Source: Actinomycetota bacterium
GTDB taxonomy: Bacteria > Actinomycetota > Acidimicrobiia > Acidimicrobiales > RAAP-2
Length of the DNA stretch: 64,000 nt
Direction of reading: 5' to 3'
Assembly: GCA_021324355.1 (NCBI GenBank)
Contig: JAJPJD010000051.1
Coordinates: forward strand, 1-64,000
The notes under the pieces were generated by a model. The model saw only the letters and a list, made by a program, of their open reading frames with translations. It did not search any database and was not told the origin of the DNA. Below are positions 61,336 to 64,000 of this stretch, in pieces; within the stretch, counting starts at the first letter, position 1, and the number at the start of each line of letters is the position of its first letter. The position numbers were made by a program, and so were the translations under genes.

Positions 61336-62676
61336 ATGGCGGGTTTGTCCCTCCACCGACGGCCGGGGACCGACGGGTCGATCGAGATCTCGCTGGACGA
61401 GCTGGCCGGCCGCCAGACGGTCCTGGTCCGGTCGTGCTCGGACCACCGACGCGGGGCACTGGGTCGGCTCGACGGCGAACGACTGGCCGAAGCGGCGAAT
61501 ATGGCCCTGCGCCATCGCCTCCCGCTCATCTTGGTGCTGTCGTCCAGCGGTGCCGATGTCTCCGAGGGCGTGGACGCGCTTCACGGCTGGGGCATCGCGG
61601 CATCGGCAATCGCGGCGTGCTCGGGGGTTGTTCCGGTGCTGGCCGCCGCCACCGGCCCGGTCCTCTCAGGCCCGGCTCTGCTGCTCGGATTGTGCGACGT
61701 GGTGGTGATGACCCCCGACGCGTTCGCGTATGTCTCCGGGCCGTCGATGGTCGCCCAGTTCACCGGGGTGACGCTCAGTCCGGCCGCGCTCGGCGGTGCT
61801 GGGATCCACGCCCGTGCCAGCGGGCTGTGCGCACTGGTGACCGAGGACCCGCTGTCGGCTCTCGCCGACGTCTCTTCGTACCTCCCACCGCACACCGACT
61901 GTCCGCCACCGTCGGGCACAACGGATGACCCCTGGGATCGACTGGCCCCCGAACTGCGCGACCTGGTCCCGGTTCGCTCCTCGGCCTCGTACGACGTCCG
62001 CGAGGTGATCGCCGCGGTGGCCGACCACCGGGACCTCCTCGAGTTGTGGGCGCGCTGGGCCCCCCAGCTCGTGACCGGTCTCAGCCGGATTGCTGGCCAC
62101 CCGGTGGGCGTGGTTGCCAACCAGCCCCAGTCGCTGGCCGGGACCCTCGACATCGCGGCGTCGCAGAAGGGGGCCAGGTTCGTCCGCTTCTGCGACGCCT
62201 TCAACCTGCCCATCGTGACCTTCGTCGACACTCCCGGGTTCCTCCCGGGCAAGGACCTCGAGTGGCGGGGGATGATCCGGCACGGTGCCGAGCTGGTGTT
62301 CGCCTATGCCCAGGCCACGGTGCCCCGCCTAGCGGTCATCCTGCGCAAGGCGATGGGCGGTGCCTACATCGCCATGGACTCCAAGGGCCTGGGGAGCACG
62401 TTGTGCCTGGCCTGGCCCGGAGCCCAGCCGGCGGTGATGGGGGCCAGGGAAGCAGGGCAGATCCTCTACCGTGCCGCCAGGGCCGAGGACCGGCCCCGGC
62501 TCGAGGCCGAGTACGCAGACCGGTTCTTGTCGCCGTGGCCGGCGGCCGAGCGGGGGTATGTCGACATGGTCATCGACCCGGCTGAGACCAGAAGGGAGCT
62601 GGCACGGGCCCTGGTCAACGTGTGGAGCCGCCGAGAGCGACTGGTCGGGCGCAAACACGACAACGGGCCGCTCTGA
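61336..62676 (+). CDS. Acyl-CoA carboxylase carboxyltransferase (beta)-like protein with divergent N-half
   Basis: C-half KGARFVRFCDAFNLPIVTFVDTPGFLPGKDLEWRGMIRHGAELVFAYAQATVPRLAVILRKAMGGAYIAMDSKGLG is canonical; N-half shortened and altered. ATG 61336 with gggagg. Confidence 0.88.
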   Translation: MAGLSLHRRPGTDGSIEISLDELAGRQTVLVRSCSDHRRGALGRLDGERLAEAANMALRHRLPLILVLSSSGADVSEGVDALHGWGIAASAIAACSGVVPVLAAATGPVLSGPALLLGLCDVVVMTPDAFAYVSGPSMVAQFTGVTLSPAALGGAGIHARASGLCALVTEDPLSALADVSSYLPPHTDCPPPSGTTDDPWDRLAPELRDLVPVRSSASYDVREVIAAVADHRDLLELWARWAPQLVTGLSRIAGHPVGVVANQPQSLAGTLDIAASQKGARFVRFCDAFNLPIVTFVDTPGFLPGKDLEWRGMIRHGAELVFAYAQATVPRLAVILRKAMGGAYIAMDSKGLGSTLCLAWPGAQPAVMGAREAGQILYRAARAEDRPRLEAEYADRFLSPWPAAERGYVDMVIDPAETRRELARALVNVWSRRERLVGRKHDNGPL

Positions 62677-62808
62677 GATCTATTGCCGACCCCCTGACCA
62701 GGGAGAACGATCGTCGTCGGAGCGCCGGTGGGCTTGGCGGGGTACTCCGTCATCCAATCGCAATGACGCTGCGGTGGATTTGTCGTGCCCCTGGGGCAAG
62801 ATCTCTGC

Positions 62809-63120
62809 GTGGAACAGACCCCCGATGTCCCGCTCGTTCTCGAGTCGTGTCACAGCACCTGGCTCTTCGACACCAGGCGCATGCGGTTCCGGCGCATTCT
62901 CAAGGGCCTGAACCTCGATGCCCGCACTGCGTCGACGGCGTGGCGCCCGTACTTCGGCCTGGAGCTCGATCCCTACTCGGAGTCGTTCGTGGTGATGCTG
63001 AACCCCGAGGGGACCCGGCTGCTGCGCTCCTGGCGGCACGTCGAGCACTGCCCGCAGTGCGGAGGGGAGGCGACGGCCGAGCTGTCGATCGACGAGCTAC
63101 GCGCCGCAGCTTCGGGCTGA
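62809..63120 (+). CDS. Small hypothetical protein with a CPQC pair
   Basis: Short ORF (103-111 aa) between carboxyltransferase-like and pilT genes; GTG 62809 assumed. Confidence 0.45.
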   Translation: MEQTPDVPLVLESCHSTWLFDTRRMRFRRILKGLNLDARTASTAWRPYFGLELDPYSESFVVMLNPEGTRLLRSWRHVEHCPQCGGEATAELSIDELRAAASG

Positions 63121-63172
63121 GGTCCCCACACCTCGCGCACTGGAAGTCCTCGGTGGCCAGGAGGTCCCAACC

Positions 63173-63178
63173 TAAGCT
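63173..63178 (+). promoter_or_regulatory. Candidate leaderless -10 element (TAAGCT) for pilT
   Basis: TAAGCT ends 8 nt before GTG 63187. Confidence 0.4.
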
Positions 63179-63186
63179 AGGCGGCG

Positions 63187-64000
63187 GTGACCCCGGCCGA
63201 ACTGGAACGCCTTCTCACGCTGCTCGACCAATGGGACGGGTCGGACCTGCATCTGAAGGCCGGCGCTCCGCCGAGGATGCGGATCAACGGCGAACTTCGC
63301 ACCCTCGTCGACGAGCTGCCCCTCACTCCTGAGGACACGTCCGCCATCGTGGCCGCGATCGCGCCACCTCGGGTGGCCGAAGCCTTTCTGCGCCACCATG
63401 AGGTCGACTTCGCCTACTCGGTTCCCCGGTTGGCCCGGTTCCGGGTCAACGCCTTCTACCAGCGCAGCACGGTCGCCCTGGTGTTTCGACGGGTCCGATC
63501 GGCCCCAGCCAGCCGCCAGGAGCTCGGTCTCCCCGAGGTGGTCTACGAGCTGGCCTCCGAGCAGCGGGGCCTGGTGCTCGTGACTGGGCCCACCGGCTCG
63601 GGCAAGACCACCACGCTGGCGTCGATGGTCGACCACATCAACCGCACCCGGCCCTGCCACATCGTGACGATCGAGGATCCCATCGAGTACCTCCATCGGG
63701 ACCAGCTGGCCGCGATCGAGCAGCGCGAGGTGGGCTTCGACACCGACTCATTCGCGAGCGCGATGCGGGTGGTGCTCAGGCAGGACCCCGATGTCATCTT
63801 GGTCGGGGAGATGCGCGATCAAGAGACGGCCTTTGCCGCGCTGACTGCGGCTGAGACCGGGCACCTCGTCATGACCACCCTGCACACGATCAACGCCACC
63901 GAGACGATCACCCGGATCGTCGACTTCTTCCCACCCCACCAGCAGCAACAGATCCGAGTCTCGCTGGCCGGCTCGCTCAGAGGGACCATCGCCCAGCGCC
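63187..64000 (+). CDS. pilT: Type IV pilus retraction ATPase PilT (truncated by window end)
   Basis: SDLHLKAGAPPRMRINGEL, VTGPTGSGKTTTLASMVDHIN, IEDPIEYLH, RQDPDVILVGEMRDQETA, TTLHTINA; open at 64000. Confidence 0.93.
   Translation, partial: MTPAELERLLTLLDQWDGSDLHLKAGAPPRMRINGELRTLVDELPLTPEDTSAIVAAIAPPRVAEAFLRHHEVDFAYSVPRLARFRVNAFYQRSTVALVFRRVRSAPASRQELGLPEVVYELASEQRGLVLVTGPTGSGKTTTLASMVDHINRTRPCHIVTIEDPIEYLHRDQLAAIEQREVGFDTDSFASAMRVVLRQDPDVILVGEMRDQETAFAALTAAETGHLVMTTLHTINATETITRIVDFFPPHQQQQIRVSLAGSLRGTIAQR

Overview
This 64 kb window is high-GC, densely coding DNA that looks actinobacterial. The type IV pilus genes without an outer-membrane secretin, AceE-type PDH, DUF2510 protein and leaderless-looking starts suggest an Acidimicrobiia-like lineage; that placement is inference. 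I recognise about 47 protein-coding genes. They include a complete IS5-like element with terminal inverted repeats, an ECF sigma/zinc-finger anti-sigma fusion operon, aceE, and an lpd-E2-lipB/lipA lipoate block. Others are metH divergent from a PduO-type cobalamin adenosyltransferase, a stand-alone acyl-CoA mutase large subunit, biotin carboxylase/BirA, dTDP-sugar genes, secA-prfB, ftsEX, dxs, tldD/tldE, moaC, and a type IV pilus cluster that runs off the right edge in pilT. The most noteworthy signals are: (1) one ORF encoding LipB joined to LipA; (2) one ORF encoding PilM joined to PilN, with the INLLP-like motif at the junction, followed by ATGA-coupled pilO and a short lipoprotein where pilP would be; (3) an ECF sigma factor carrying its own zf-HC2 domain, coupled to an HTH-flavin-barrel regulator; (4) a carboxyltransferase paralogue with altered oxyanion-loop motifs inside the pilus cluster; (5) two polytopic HPED-motif membrane proteins flanking the prepilin; (6) a 39-bp tandem repeat encoding PPPPPGF motifs; (7) a recurring TAnnnT hexamer 6-9 nt before start codons, suggesting leaderless transcription. 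I saw no tRNA, rRNA or CRISPR array. All assignments come from reading motifs and were not checked by database search.
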